DNA of 64,000 nt from Burkholderiaceae bacterium. GTDB lineage: Bacteria > Pseudomonadota > Gammaproteobacteria > Burkholderiales > Burkholderiaceae. The notes beneath the pieces were generated by a model that worked only from the letters and a program-made list of their open reading frames with translations, was not told where the DNA came from and searched no databases. The stretch is taken from contig CANFOL010000007.1 of assembly GCA_947448695.1 (NCBI GenBank), positions 26,051-90,050 on the forward strand. Direction: 5' to 3'. The position numbers were made by a program, and so were the translations under genes. Of the stretch, positions 28,925 through 38,409 are shown piece by piece; positions within the stretch are counted from its first letter, which is position 1, and each line of letters starts with the position of its first letter.

Positions 28925-30079
28925 CTATTTACGGTGCAGGGAGCCTAAGATTCTTGGCCCCTTCGCACCTGTAACTTCTGGAATATTTGACGGTTTGTTG
29001 CTGCAAAAGCACCAAGCTAACCAAGCAAATGCCATACCTTCAATAGTTTGAGAGTCTAGGCCAAGATCTTCAGCAGTTAACACAGTCAATGAAGCTTGAT
29101 GCTCTTGACACATTTGAGCAATTCTCTCTAATAAAAAGATATTTTTGGTCCCCCCGCCACAGATAATTAATTCTTGGCAGTTTGGCATATGGGTAAATAG
29201 TGATAAGACTACTGACCGAGCAGTCAGTGAAACCAAAGTTGCTTGAATATCTTCAGCAGCAGGCTTTGTAGAGCACAAAGCAATTTGGTTAAGAAGCCAC
29301 TTTAAATTGAATAAATCGCGGCCAGTACTTTTGGGTATTGGAAGAGAAAAGTAGGGCTCTTTTAGCAAAATATCGAATAGTTCAATATTAATTTTGCCTG
29401 AGCGCCCCCATTGACCATGATGATCATAGTTAAGTTGCTTATTTTCAAAAATCCAAGTATCCAGTAGTAAATTTCCTGGGCCGGTATCGAACCCAAGAAT
29501 AGGCTGATTTGGGTTTAATAGTGTTAGGTTGGCAATACCGCCAAGATTAAGAATGGCCTTTGAATCAGTCGAATTTCCGAATTGTGCATGATGGAAAGCT
29601 GGAACTAGAGGAGCGCCATGCCCATGAGCCGCAATATCACGACTACGAAAGTCATTAATTACATCAATACCTGTAAGCTCAGCGAGTAATGCGCCATTGA
29701 GGCACTGCCATGAGTAACCATCCCCATTCAATAGGATGGGTTGATGACGAATGGTTTGGCCGTGAGCCCCAATCGCAACAATATGTTGGGGCGTTAAAGA
29801 TGCTAATTTTAAGATTCGTTGGACAATCAATGCGTATTCTTGAGCTAATTGGTTCGCAGCTAAAGCCTCTTTGTGTAATTCATTATCTGTTGGGGCTTGA
29901 AGTTCATAAAGGACTTCTTTCAGACCGGGTGAGAAAGCTGCGCTCGTATGGACTAATACCTCAGATTGACCAATTGGATTGATGGAGCACAAAACACCAT
30001 CAATCCCATCCATGCTCGTACCTGACATGATGCCAATAAAAAGTTGGTAATTTTGGTCTTTATGACTAGTCATTTGCAT
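28925..30079 (-). CDS. anmK: Anhydro-N-acetylmuramic acid kinase
   Basis: AnmK phosphorylates and opens 1,6-anhydroMurNAc to MurNAc-6-P in peptidoglycan recycling. It has 384 residues. ATP-binding and catalytic motifs of the ASKHA-fold family are seen: FIGIMSGTSMDGIDGVL, IGAHGQTIRHQP, LNLGGIANLTLL and GFDTGPGNLLLD, then the C-terminal ICGGGTKN. The start at 30079 precedes MTSHKDQ by two codons; either could be used. It is divergent from tyrS, a common neighbour. With amgK and murU also in this window, a full AmgK/MurU recycling route is likely. Confidence 0.95.
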   Translation of the reverse strand: MQMTSHKDQNYQLFIGIMSGTSMDGIDGVLCSINPIGQSEVLVHTSAAFSPGLKEVLYELQAPTDNELHKEALAANQLAQEYALIVQRILKLASLTPQHIVAIGAHGQTIRHQPILLNGDGYSWQCLNGALLAELTGIDVINDFRSRDIAAHGHGAPLVPAFHHAQFGNSTDSKAILNLGGIANLTLLNPNQPILGFDTGPGNLLLDTWIFENKQLNYDHHGQWGRSGKINIELFDILLKEPYFSLPIPKSTGRDLFNLKWLLNQIALCSTKPAAEDIQATLVSLTARSVVLSLFTHMPNCQELIICGGGTKNIFLLERIAQMCQEHQASLTVLTAEDLGLDSQTIEGMAFAWLAWCFCSNKPSNIPEVTGAKGPRILGSLHRK

Positions 30080-30180
30080 AGACAGGTAAAATATCAGTAA
30101 TACAAAAATGTAGTTTAATTGAACTTCAACATCATGACTTCTATGAAGTATGTTTTACTAATCAAAGTTTTATATCTAAA

Positions 30181-31419
30181 ATGACTTCCCATCATACTCC
30201 GAAGCACTACCCAATCACTTCAGAAGTTCTTGAAGCTCTTGAACAAACTAAAAGAGGCTGCGAAGAACTCATTGTTGAGTCGGATTGGGTACAAAAATTA
30301 GCCAGAAGCATTGCTACGAAAACTCCTTTAAGAATTAAATTAGGTTTAGACCCTACCGCGCCAGATATTCATTTAGGCCATACCGTTGTTTTAAATAAAT
30401 TAAGACAATTACAAAATTTGGGGCATACCGTTATCTTCTTAATTGGAGATTTCACCAGCCTGATTGGCGATCCCTCTGGCAGAAATAACACAAGACCTCC
30501 ATTGACGAAGGACGAGATTGCTAAGAATGCGCAAACGTATTATCAACAGGCTAGTTTGGTGTTAGATCCAGCACGTACGGAAGTGCGGTATAACTCCGAA
30601 TGGTGTGAGCCGCTAGGTGCTTCTGGAATGATTCAACTCGCTGCAAAGTATACGGTTGCCCGTATGTTAGAGCGCGATGACTTTACCAAAAGGTATAAGG
30701 GCGGAATTCCGATCTCAGTCCATGAATTTTTATATCCACTCATGCAAGGATATGATTCTGTGGCATTAAAAAGTGATTTAGAGCTTGGTGGAACAGATCA
30801 AAAATTTAATCTTCTCGTTGGACGTGAGTTGCAAAAAGAGTATGGACAGGAGCCACAGTGTATTTTAACGATGCCATTATTGGTAGGTTTAGATGGTGTA
30901 GATAAGATGAGTAAGTCGAAAGGTAATTACATCGGCATTACTGAGCCTGCGAATCAAATGTTCGCAAAAATTTTAAGTGTGTCAGATGACTTAATGTGGA
31001 TGTATTACAACCTCTTGTCGTTTCAATCCATCCAAGAGATTGAAGTCTTGAGGAGCGAAGTAGCTCAAGGAAAAAATCCTAAAGATGCCAAAGTGGCCCT
31101 TGCAAAAGAAATCGTGACTCGTTTTCATAATTCCGAAGCAGCAGAAAAAGCCCTTGAAGATTTTCAATTACGAGCGAAGGGCGGTATACCAGACGATATA
31201 CCTGAGGTAAGTTTAGGTGGTGCTCCGGTGGGTATAGCACAGCTCTTAAAAATGGCGCAGTTAGCACCTTCGACCTCAGAAGCCAATCGTAATATTGAAC
31301 AAGGCGGCGTAAAAATTGATGGTACTGTTATTTCTGATAAGTCATTACAAATCAATGAAGGTACTTTTGTATTGCAAGTTGGCAAACGTAAATTTGTAAA
31401 AGTTAATCTAAAGAAATAA
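30181..31419 (+). CDS. tyrS: Tyrosyl-tRNA synthetase
   Basis: Class I synthetase for tRNA-Tyr, 412 residues. The HIGH motif is DIHLGHTVVLNKL and the KMSKS motif is DKMSKSKGNYIGI. The short spacing between them and the C-terminal S4 RNA-binding domain (NIEQGGVKIDGTVISD) identify the TyrRZ-like subtype rather than the E. coli-like TyrRS. It is followed after 4 nt by the phosphatase gene, a probable two-gene operon. Confidence 0.97.
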   Translation: MTSHHTPKHYPITSEVLEALEQTKRGCEELIVESDWVQKLARSIATKTPLRIKLGLDPTAPDIHLGHTVVLNKLRQLQNLGHTVIFLIGDFTSLIGDPSGRNNTRPPLTKDEIAKNAQTYYQQASLVLDPARTEVRYNSEWCEPLGASGMIQLAAKYTVARMLERDDFTKRYKGGIPISVHEFLYPLMQGYDSVALKSDLELGGTDQKFNLLVGRELQKEYGQEPQCILTMPLLVGLDGVDKMSKSKGNYIGITEPANQMFAKILSVSDDLMWMYYNLLSFQSIQEIEVLRSEVAQGKNPKDAKVALAKEIVTRFHNSEAAEKALEDFQLRAKGGIPDDIPEVSLGGAPVGIAQLLKMAQLAPSTSEANRNIEQGGVKIDGTVISDKSLQINEGTFVLQVGKRKFVKVNLKK

Positions 31420-31423
31420 ATTC

Positions 31424-32089
31424 ATGACACAAATACTTTTAGTTCGCCATGGCGAAACCGATTGGAATAAAGAGCAGCGTTTACAAGGGCACCTTGATAT
31501 TGGCCTCAATGAACAGGGTATTACGCAAGCCCAACTGCTAGGCCAAGCATTGGCAAAAGAAAAAATAGATATTGCTTATTCAAGTGATTTATCTAGAGCA
31601 CTTGATACAGCTAATACCATCACGTCGCATCACAATGTCCCAACATTTATTGACGTACAACTAAGAGAGCGTTGTTACGGCGAGATTCAAGGGATGACAT
31701 ACCATGAGATTGAGCAAAAATTACCAGAAAATCATCGTGCGTGGCATAGTAGAGAGCCAGACTTTCAGCCACAAGGCGGGGAGTCGTTAAGACAGTTTTA
31801 TACAAGAGTCACTCATAGTTTTGAAAGAATTGCTAAAAGCCATGAAGGCCAGGTCATATTAATTGTTGCTCATGGCGGCGTCTTAGACTGTATGTATCGC
31901 TTTGCTACACAAATGGATATTACAGAAAAAAGAAAAGTAGAACTTCTCAATACGAGTTTAAATCGCCTACGCTTTACCGGCACTGAATTTAAAGTAGAGT
32001 CATGGGGAGATGTTTCTCATTTGCAAAATCAAGTATCTTTAGATGAGGTGGATGCTGGAAAGTCTTCAGTACCTTGGCTGTTGCCTTAA
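31424..32089 (+). CDS. Histidine phosphatase family protein (GpmB/CobC-like)
   Basis: A 221-residue branch-1 histidine phosphatase. The phosphohistidine motif is [11 protein letters not shown] at the N-terminus. The second catalytic set includes [22 protein letters not shown] and the late [12 protein letters not shown]. It may be a cofactor-dependent mutase or, more probably, a broad phosphatase; the substrate is unknown. It is co-transcribed with tyrS. Its stop overlaps the convergent ruvB stop by 4 bp. Confidence 0.9.
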   Translation: MTQILLVRHGETDWNKEQRLQGHLDIGLNEQGITQAQLLGQALAKEKIDIAYSSDLSRALDTANTITSHHNVPTFIDVQLRERCYGEIQGMTYHEIEQKLPENHRAWHSREPDFQPQGGESLRQFYTRVTHSFERIAKSHEGQVILIVAHGGVLDCMYRFATQMDITEKRKVELLNTSLNRLRFTGTEFKVESWGDVSHLQNQVSLDEVDAGKSSVPWLLP

Positions 32090-33153
32090 GAGAGATTAAA
32101 AGTCCCAGAATCCTGGGGAGGGACTAATTGAAAATGCTCGTAGGTAAGTTTCGTGGCAATTCTGCCACGCGGGGTTCGTTGTAAATATCCTTGTTGGATT
32201 AAATAAGGCTCAATAACATCTTCAATGGTATCTCTCTCTTCCCCAATTGCAGAAGCAAGATTATCTACCCCAACCGGACCTCCAGAAAACTTATACAAAA
32301 TCGCTTCCAAAAGTTTTCGGTCCATGACATCAAAACCAACTGGATCAACATCCAGCATTTTTAGAGCTGCATCGGCGACTGCGCTAGAAATCGTGCCATC
32401 ACTTTTTACTTGGGCATAATCCCGTACCCTACGTAGCAGACGATTTGCAATCCGTGGAGTGCCTCTAGCGCGTTTGGCGATTTCAATAGCGCCATCAATG
32501 GTAATTGGGGCATTCAGGAGACTCGCAGATCGTTGAATAATTTTTTCAAGTTCATGATGGTTATAAAACTCTAGCCTTGAAACAATACCAAAACGATCTC
32601 TGAGAGGGTTCGTGAGCATACCGGCTCTTGTGGTAGCCCCAACAAGAGTAAATGGTTTGAGATCGAGCTTAACACTGCGAGCAGCAGCCCCCTCGCCAAT
32701 CATAATGTCAATACTGTAGTCTTCTAATGCAGGGTAAAGTATTTCTTCAACAACAGGAGATAGACGATGAATCTCGTCAATGAACAAAACATCGTTTTCT
32801 TCTAAGTTGGTTAATAAAGCTGCTAAGTCACCCGGTCGATCAAGCACTGGCCCACTCGTTTGGCGCAAGTTAACTCCCAGTTCCTTTGCAATGATATGAG
32901 CAAGCGTAGTCTTCCCTAAACCTGGCGGACCAAACAATAAAACATGATCCAGTGCTTCGCTACGACTTTTGGCGGCACTAATAAAAATTTCAAGCTGTTC
33001 TCTTACCTTACTTTGACCGATATATTCATCTAATTGTTTAGGGCGAAGAGCTCGTTCAATTACCTGATCTTCCCTAAGAGAACTTGGGTCAATCATACGA
33101 GGTCCATCGGCGGGCTCAGGAAGGGTATCGAGTTGATCTGTGTGAATTGCCAT
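32086..33153 (-). CDS. ruvB: Holliday junction branch-migration ATPase RuvB
   Basis: RuvB is the hexameric AAA+ motor that drives branch migration with RuvA. It has 355 residues. Walker A is [13 protein letters not shown], Walker B is [13 protein letters not shown], sensor 1 is [11 protein letters not shown], and the arginine-finger/sensor 2 region is [14 protein letters not shown]. The C-terminal winged-helix DNA-binding domain ends with [15 protein letters not shown]. It is the last gene of dusB-fis-purH-ruvC-ruvA-ruvB, 26 nt after ruvA. Confidence 0.98.
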   Translation of the reverse strand: MAIHTDQLDTLPEPADGPRMIDPSSLREDQVIERALRPKQLDEYIGQSKVREQLEIFISAAKSRSEALDHVLLFGPPGLGKTTLAHIIAKELGVNLRQTSGPVLDRPGDLAALLTNLEENDVLFIDEIHRLSPVVEEILYPALEDYSIDIMIGEGAAARSVKLDLKPFTLVGATTRAGMLTNPLRDRFGIVSRLEFYNHHELEKIIQRSASLLNAPITIDGAIEIAKRARGTPRIANRLLRRVRDYAQVKSDGTISSAVADAALKMLDVDPVGFDVMDRKLLEAILYKFSGGPVGVDNLASAIGEERDTIEDVIEPYLIQQGYLQRTPRGRIATKLTYEHFQLVPPQDSGTFNLS

Positions 33154-33179
33154 GCGTCAAGTTTAAACTTAAATTTGAA

Positions 33180-33761
33180 CTATGCTTTAGATAGTGTTTT
33201 TAATGCTAAGCGTATACCATCGGAAACGTTAGCATCACTTGGTACTTGTTTCAGTGCTAAAACAGCTTCTTTATCAGAATACCCCAATGCAATTAAAGCT
33301 TGTAGGATTTCAGAAGAGGCGGGAGCAGTTAGATTTGAATCCGACATGTGTGCTACATCTGCTCCAAATTTACCTTTAAGCTCTAAAAGCAGTCTTTCAG
33401 CAGTTTTTTTACCGATGCCCGGCACTGTCATTAGCCTTGAGGAATCCTGGAGTGTTACAGCCTGTGCAATGTCTGCCACGCTCATACCTGAAAGAATCGT
33501 GAGTGCGGTACGTGCACCTACCCCACTAATTTTAATTAAGGTCCGAAACGCTTCTCGTTCAGACTCAGTTGCAAATCCATAGAGTTGTTGCGCATCTTCT
33601 CTAACCAAATGATGTGTGAGTAAAGTAACAATTGAGCCATTTTCTGGAAGTTGATAAAGCGTGCTCATTGGCACATCAATATCATATCCAACACCTTGGC
33701 AATCGACTAAGATTCGAGGTGGGTTTTTTTGCACGAGTACACCTTTAATTCTGCCTATCAT
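33180..33761 (-). CDS. ruvA: Holliday junction DNA helicase subunit RuvA
   Basis: RuvA binds four-way junctions and tethers RuvB. I start at [10 protein letters not shown] (33761), giving 193 residues. The ORF track begins 69 bp upstream inside ruvC, which would add a non-family extension. The N-terminal OB fold is followed by two helix-hairpin-helix motifs ([14 protein letters not shown] and [14 protein letters not shown]) and a C-terminal three-helix domain that contacts RuvB. It starts 2 nt after the ruvC stop. Confidence 0.97.
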   Translation of the reverse strand: MIGRIKGVLVQKNPPRILVDCQGVGYDIDVPMSTLYQLPENGSIVTLLTHHLVREDAQQLYGFATESEREAFRTLIKISGVGARTALTILSGMSVADIAQAVTLQDSSRLMTVPGIGKKTAERLLLELKGKFGADVAHMSDSNLTAPASSEILQALIALGYSDKEAVLALKQVPSDANVSDGIRLALKTLSKA

Positions 33762-33763
33762 GT

Positions 33764-34276
33764 TTAACTCTTTGCTTTCAGATGTGCTGCTTGTAATTGA
33801 TGTTTCATGCTGAACTGGTGGGCACCGCAAATAGCAACCGCCAAAGCATCAGAGGCATCGGTTCCAGGAGCCACTTTTAAAGATAATAACCGTTTCACCA
33901 TTTCTTGAACTTGTGATTTTGCAGCACGACCATGACCAACCACATTTTTTTTAACCTCAAGAGCACTGAATTCAACAACTTCAATATCTTGACAAACGAT
34001 CGCTGAAATAGATGCACCCCTTGCTTGACCAAGTAATAATGTGGATTTTGGATTTACATTCAAAAATACTTGTTCTACCGCAGCATATTCAGGAAGATAA
34101 GTTTGAATGACTTCAGTAACCCCTTTGAATAAGATACCTAATCTTTCGGGAGTGGTCTGAGTTAAGCTATCGGTAGAGATTGTGCCAGAGGCAACATATT
34201 TCAGACGTTGTTGGGTATAGTCGATGACCCCAAAACCAGTCGTTCGAAGTCCAGGATCAATACCTAAGACGCGCAT
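33764..34276 (-). CDS. ruvC: Holliday junction resolvase RuvC
   Basis: RuvC cleaves Holliday junctions symmetrically. The start is [14 protein letters not shown] at 34276, giving 170 residues (E. coli 173); the track's longer ORF overlaps purH. The four acidic residues of the RNase H-like site are visible: D in GIDPG, E in AAVEQVF, and two D in [16 protein letters not shown]. It begins 4 nt after the purH stop, so expression is tied to purH. Confidence 0.97.
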   Translation of the reverse strand: MRVLGIDPGLRTTGFGVIDYTQQRLKYVASGTISTDSLTQTTPERLGILFKGVTEVIQTYLPEYAAVEQVFLNVNPKSTLLLGQARGASISAIVCQDIEVVEFSALEVKKNVVGHGRAAKSQVQEMVKRLLSLKVAPGTDASDALAVAICGAHQFSMKHQLQAAHLKAKS

Positions 34277-34280
34277 ATTG

Positions 34281-35864
34281 TCAGTGCCTAAAGTGGCGCG
34301 TGCCGGTGTAAACCATGACAACACCGTGCTCATCGGCTGCTTGCACAACTTCATCATCACGAACGCTACCACCTGGCTGAATGATACAAGTTGCCCCAGC
34401 GGCTACTACAACATCTAAACCATCCCTAAAGGGAAAAAAGGCATCACTAGCGACAACTGATCCCACAAGAGAAAGGCCGGCGTTAGAGGCTTTGATCCCA
34501 GCAATTTTTGCAGAGTCAATACGACTCATTTGACCCGCACCTACCCCAAGTGTCATACCATTAGCGCAAAAAACGATTGCGTTTGATTTAACATATTTAG
34601 CAACTTTCCAAGCAAAAAGCAATTCTTCTAATTCATGTGGTGAAGGTTGTTTTTTAGTGACTATTTGCAATTGATCTAGCGTGACATTTTTTGCATCTGG
34701 GGTTTGCACCAGAATTCCTCCACCGACACGCTTCAAATCATAGGGGTTTTGTGCACCAGATAATGGAATCTGCAAAACTCTGACATTTTGTTTATTGCTA
34801 AGGATGGTGAGTGCTTCTGCTGTAAAAGATGGCGCAATGAGAACTTCGACAAATTGTTTTGAAACAGCTTGAGCGGTTAAGCCATCACATTCACGATTAA
34901 AGGCGATAATTCCTCCAAAGGCTGAGGTAGGATCTGTTTTAAACGCTTTCTCATAGGCATCTAAAGTAGAGTGAGCTACAGCAACACCACAAGGGTTGGC
35001 GTGCTTCACAATCACACACGCTGGTTGACCTACTTCATTACTGTCGCCAAAACTCTTGACACATTCCCAAGCTGCATCTGCATCTGCAATATTGTTATAT
35101 GAAAGTTCTTTACCTTGCAATTGTTGGTAACTAGCTAAGCCACCTGCAAGAGGTTTTATATCTTTATAAAAGGCAGCTAATTGATGAGGATTTTCTCCAT
35201 AGCGTAATTCTTGAACACGTTGAAAACCAAAATTCAGTGATTCAGGGAATAAAGAACGTTCTTCATGAGCTTGATTATCTGGCAATGAACTTAAATAATT
35301 AGCAATTGCGCCATCATATTGCGCTGTATGAATAAAAACCTTTTTTGCTAAGCGAAGATTTGTTGTAAATGAAACTTGACATTGATTTGCCTTCATTTCA
35401 TCTAATACTAGCTCATAGTCATCCGGTGAAATTAGCACGGTTACATCTTGATGATTTTTTGCCGCAGCACGTAACATCGCTGGACCACCAATATCAATGT
35501 TCTCAATTGCATCAGCAAAACTACAGCGTTCTTGAGCAATCGTTTTTTCAAATGGATATAGATTGATCACTAACATATCAATCGTCCCAATACCATGGTC
35601 CTTAAGTGCTTGCATGTGTTGTGCATTTTCGCGGATAGCTAATAGACCACCATGAACCATCGGATGAAGGGTTTTAACACGACCATCAAGCATTTCAGGA
35701 AATTGCGTCAAAGTCGAGACTTCAATGACGGGTAAATTATTTTCGGCTAATAATTTAGCTGTTCCTCCTGTCGAAATTAAACGAATCCCAAGTTGATGCA
35801 AGGACTTAGCAAAAGGAATAATGCCGGATTTATCTGAAACAGAAATGAGAGCAGTTTTGATCAT
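34281..35864 (-). CDS. purH: Bifunctional AICAR transformylase / IMP cyclohydrolase
   Basis: PurH performs the last two steps of IMP synthesis. It has 527 residues. The N-terminal cyclohydrolase (MGS-like) domain has [21 protein letters not shown]. The C-terminal transformylase carries the catalytic [11 protein letters not shown] motif and [22 protein letters not shown]. The end [30 protein letters not shown] is split normally and complete. It lies between fis and ruvC, a layout I associate with Burkholderiales. Confidence 0.98.
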   Translation of the reverse strand: MIKTALISVSDKSGIIPFAKSLHQLGIRLISTGGTAKLLAENNLPVIEVSTLTQFPEMLDGRVKTLHPMVHGGLLAIRENAQHMQALKDHGIGTIDMLVINLYPFEKTIAQERCSFADAIENIDIGGPAMLRAAAKNHQDVTVLISPDDYELVLDEMKANQCQVSFTTNLRLAKKVFIHTAQYDGAIANYLSSLPDNQAHEERSLFPESLNFGFQRVQELRYGENPHQLAAFYKDIKPLAGGLASYQQLQGKELSYNNIADADAAWECVKSFGDSNEVGQPACVIVKHANPCGVAVAHSTLDAYEKAFKTDPTSAFGGIIAFNRECDGLTAQAVSKQFVEVLIAPSFTAEALTILSNKQNVRVLQIPLSGAQNPYDLKRVGGGILVQTPDAKNVTLDQLQIVTKKQPSPHELEELLFAWKVAKYVKSNAIVFCANGMTLGVGAGQMSRIDSAKIAGIKASNAGLSLVGSVVASDAFFPFRDGLDVVVAAGATCIIQPGGSVRDDEVVQAADEHGVVMVYTGTRHFRH

Positions 35865-35892
35865 AGTGTGTGATTAAAGTGAATAATGAATG

Positions 35893-36144
35893 TTAGGATT
35901 TGTTTTCAATTAAGCCATGTTCTAGCAATTTTTTTCTTAGAGTATTTCGATTTAGGCCAAGATATTGAGCTGCTAATGATTGATTATGCTCAGCATGTTG
36001 CATGATCAGTTGTAGCATAGGCTTTTCGATAGAGGCAATCACCATATCGTAAACATGTGATGGTGGAATGTCGCCCAAATCATCTAAGTATCGTTGTAAA
36101 TGGGTCTCTAGAACTTCAGTGACAGGATGTTTTTTTGCGTCCAT
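35893..36144 (-). CDS. fis: Fis family DNA-binding protein
   Basis: An 83-residue nucleoid protein, shorter than E. coli Fis (98). The C-terminal helix-turn-helix is HNQSLAAQYLGLNRNTLRKKL, very close to the Fis/NtrC-type HTH. The N-terminal beta-hairpin region that contacts Hin/Gin invertases is abbreviated. It starts 3 nt after dusB, the same dusB-fis coupling as in E. coli, and precedes purH. It probably organises the chromosome and modulates growth-linked promoters. Confidence 0.94.
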   Translation of the reverse strand: MDAKKHPVTEVLETHLQRYLDDLGDIPPSHVYDMVIASIEKPMLQLIMQHAEHNQSLAAQYLGLNRNTLRKKLLEHGLIENKS

Positions 36145-36147
36145 GAT

Positions 36148-37164
36148 TTAAGCAGCCTCTAAATATTCAATACGTTCAGAGAATTGGGCAAGTTCATTAA
36201 AATAATCACGAACCGCATCGAGTTGTTCTTGACAAGATTCAATCGTATTCATTCGAGCACGAAACGCATGAGAATTTCGCAAGCCCTTGCAATACCAGCC
36301 AATATGTTTGCGGGCAGAGCGTAAGCCAATGTACTCCCCATAAAAAGCATAATGCTCAAGCAAATGATCATGCATGATCTGAGAAATTTCTATAATTGTT
36401 GGTGGTGGTAAATGATCACCTGTTTTTAAGTAATGGTCAATTTCACGAAAAATCCAAGGACGACCTTGGGCCGCTCTACCAATCATAATTGCATCGACAT
36501 GGGTTTGTTCTAAAACCCATTTTGCTTTTTCAGGTGTGTCAATGTCACCATTAGCAACAATCGGCATGGATACTGAGGCTTTGACTTGTGCGATAGTGTC
36601 GTATTCTGCTTGACCATGATAAAGATCTGCTTTGGTTCGTCCGTGAATGGTTAGCATTGCAATCCCACTATCCTGTGCGATTTGAGCAATTCTTAAGGCG
36701 TTTTTATTGCTTCTATCCCAACCAGTTCTAATTTTTAAGGTTACTGGCACCAGTGGGTGATGCTTTTGAGTCGCATGAACAATCTCACTCAAGATTTTGC
36801 CTACTAGCGGTTCATTTTGTAATAAAGCTGAACCAGAGGCAACGTTACAAACTTTTTTTGCTGGGCATCCCATATTAATATCGATAATTTGAGCCCCACG
36901 GTCGATATTTAAGAGTGCGGCTTGAGCCATCATGCTTGGGTCTGCCCCAGCAATTTGGACAGAAATAGGATTTGTTTCACCCTCATGATTTGCTCGACGC
37001 AAGGTTTTTTCACTATTCCATAGCATTGCATTTGAAGCAATCATTTCTGATACGGCATAGCCAGCACCTAAACGCTTACACAATTGTCGAAATGGTCTAT
37101 CTGTAACTCCAGCCATAGGAGCAACAAAGAGGTTATTTGATAAATGATGTTGACCTAGAAACAC
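36148..37164 (-). CDS. dusB: tRNA-dihydrouridine synthase B
   Basis: FMN-dependent reductase that makes dihydrouridine in the tRNA D-loop. It has 338 residues. The flavin-binding motif is FVAPMAGVTDRPFRQL and the catalytic cysteine is in DINMGCPAKKVCNVASGSAL. The start codon is GTG at 37164, with no good Shine-Dalgarno; MFLGQHHL aligns with the beginning of E. coli DusB, which supports it. The 78 bp upstream contain the inverted repeat at 37216-37238. Confidence 0.96.
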   Translation of the reverse strand: MFLGQHHLSNNLFVAPMAGVTDRPFRQLCKRLGAGYAVSEMIASNAMLWNSEKTLRRANHEGETNPISVQIAGADPSMMAQAALLNIDRGAQIIDINMGCPAKKVCNVASGSALLQNEPLVGKILSEIVHATQKHHPLVPVTLKIRTGWDRSNKNALRIAQIAQDSGIAMLTIHGRTKADLYHGQAEYDTIAQVKASVSMPIVANGDIDTPEKAKWVLEQTHVDAIMIGRAAQGRPWIFREIDHYLKTGDHLPPPTIIEISQIMHDHLLEHYAFYGEYIGLRSARKHIGWYCKGLRNSHAFRARMNTIESCQEQLDAVRDYFNELAQFSERIEYLEAA

Positions 37165-37215
37165 AATTAAACCATGTTAAATGGGGAGAAGGAGAACTTT
37201 AGCACAATTTTCAAT

Positions 37216-37238
37216 GTTTGCCTAAAATTTAGGCAAAC
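37216..37238. repeat. Perfect 23-bp inverted repeat between the ubiH-like gene and dusB
   Basis: GTTTGCCTAAA, a single central A, then TTTAGGCAAAC. It sits 4 bp after the ubiH-like stop codon and about 50 bp before the dusB start. As RNA it would fold into a 9-bp stem with a 5-nt loop, but no T run follows on the - strand. An operator for the dusB-fis operon or a 3'-end hairpin are both possible. Confidence 0.8.
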
Positions 37239-37242
37239 GAAC

Positions 37243-38409
37243 CTAGCGTTGCCCAAACATCATTTGTCTGGCTAATCGATTTTTAATAGGAGGCAGCCAT
37301 TGCAAAGCTGACAATGCGATGCCACGTCCAATCACGATTGGTAAAAAAGTAGAAGTAAATACACTAGCCATTAAATCAGTTACCTGAATGGTGATTTGAC
37401 GATCCCGAGCCCGCTGTTTTTGGTATTGATCGAGCGTATTTTCTACATCTTGGATTGAATCTGCGGTTGACTTTGTATAAAGTGAATTTAATAAACTTGC
37501 TAGAGTATAAGCATCACGTAGACCTAAATTAAGACCTTGACCTGCAACGGGATGTAAAGTTTGTGCAGCATTACCAATCCAAACTTCATTGCCTTTAACA
37601 ATCTCATTTTTAATATTGAGACCCAAAGGATAAGATTTTCTTTGATGTACGCCTAAAAAATGTCCGATCGGCAATTGAATGGCTTGTTTTAATTGCATTA
37701 AAAACTCTTGATCGGGGAGTTGCGTGAGTTGGTCAATTTTAGCTTTGGGTGCACACCAAACAAAGTTTTTAGTATTGTTTCCTTGATGGTGGGGAAGGAT
37801 GGCAATTGGTCCATCTTCAGTAAAACGCTCCCATGCCATATTTGGTTTTACATCCTTAACCTCTAGCCAACCGACTAAAGCGGATTGCCCATAATCTTTA
37901 TAAAGATCCTTTGCCGATTGTTCATGAAATAATCCTCCGTCGGCATGTATTAAACATGTTTTAGGAGACAATTTTGGTAGAGAAAATGGTTGTTTAGTGT
38001 CTCTTAGCCAGGAAAAGGATGTTGCTTTAGACTCTAAATAGCGCAATTGATTCCGCAGAGATAAAAGGATATCTCGATAACGCACAATATGCCCTAAAGC
38101 ATCTTGTGCGATTTCTGCACCATCCATAATGGTCCTGCCAAAATGCCCTTTTTGTGATACATGAACTTGATGAATCGCGGGCGCATGCTCCACCCATGCC
38201 CCCATATTTTTAAGTAATTGTTTTGATCCCTCTGAAATAGCAATACCACGCGTATCTACATTTTCTAAGAAATCGTCTGATGATGGATTTTTATCAAGCA
38301 GAATTAATTTGAGGTCAGGGTTGTTTTGTAAAAGTAAAATACTACAGGCAAGCCCAACTGGACCAGCGCCTTCAATCACAATTTGAGCGGATTGAAATTT
38401 GTCGATCAT
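37243..38409 (-). CDS. UbiH/UbiF/COQ6-family FAD monooxygenase
   Basis: A flavoprotein hydroxylase of the ubiquinone family, 388 residues from the ATG at 38409 (MIDKFQSAQ), which overlaps the pepP stop as ATGA; the track's start is 27 bp further up. The FAD dinucleotide motif is VIEGAGPVGLACSILLL. The family signature is GNAAQTLHPVAGQGLNLGLRDA; DG at the usual GDAAH position is replaced by GNAAQ. Which ring carbon it hydroxylates (C5, C6 or C1) cannot be told. The pepP-ubiH adjacency resembles E. coli pepP-ubiH-ubiI. Confidence 0.87.
   Translation of the reverse strand: MIDKFQSAQIVIEGAGPVGLACSILLLQNNPDLKLILLDKNPSSDDFLENVDTRGIAISEGSKQLLKNMGAWVEHAPAIHQVHVSQKGHFGRTIMDGAEIAQDALGHIVRYRDILLSLRNQLRYLESKATSFSWLRDTKQPFSLPKLSPKTCLIHADGGLFHEQSAKDLYKDYGQSALVGWLEVKDVKPNMAWERFTEDGPIAILPHHQGNNTKNFVWCAPKAKIDQLTQLPDQEFLMQLKQAIQLPIGHFLGVHQRKSYPLGLNIKNEIVKGNEVWIGNAAQTLHPVAGQGLNLGLRDAYTLASLLNSLYTKSTADSIQDVENTLDQYQKQRARDRQITIQVTDLMASVFTSTFLPIVIGRGIALSALQWLPPIKNRLARQMMFGQR

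Noticed and set aside
30137-30149. Small hairpin ACTTC-TAT-GAAGT in the anmK-tyrS gap
   Set aside because: Five-pair stem with three-base loop in a 101-bp divergent gap; too short to support as an operator or a T-box-like element.
33159-33170. 12-bp palindrome AAGTTTAAACTT between ruvB and ruvA
   Set aside because: All-but-two AT composition in a 26-bp gap inside an operon; likely chance.
33762-33830. N-terminal extension of RuvA in the ORF track
   Set aside because: It lies inside ruvC and has no counterpart in the family; MIGRIKG is the standard start.
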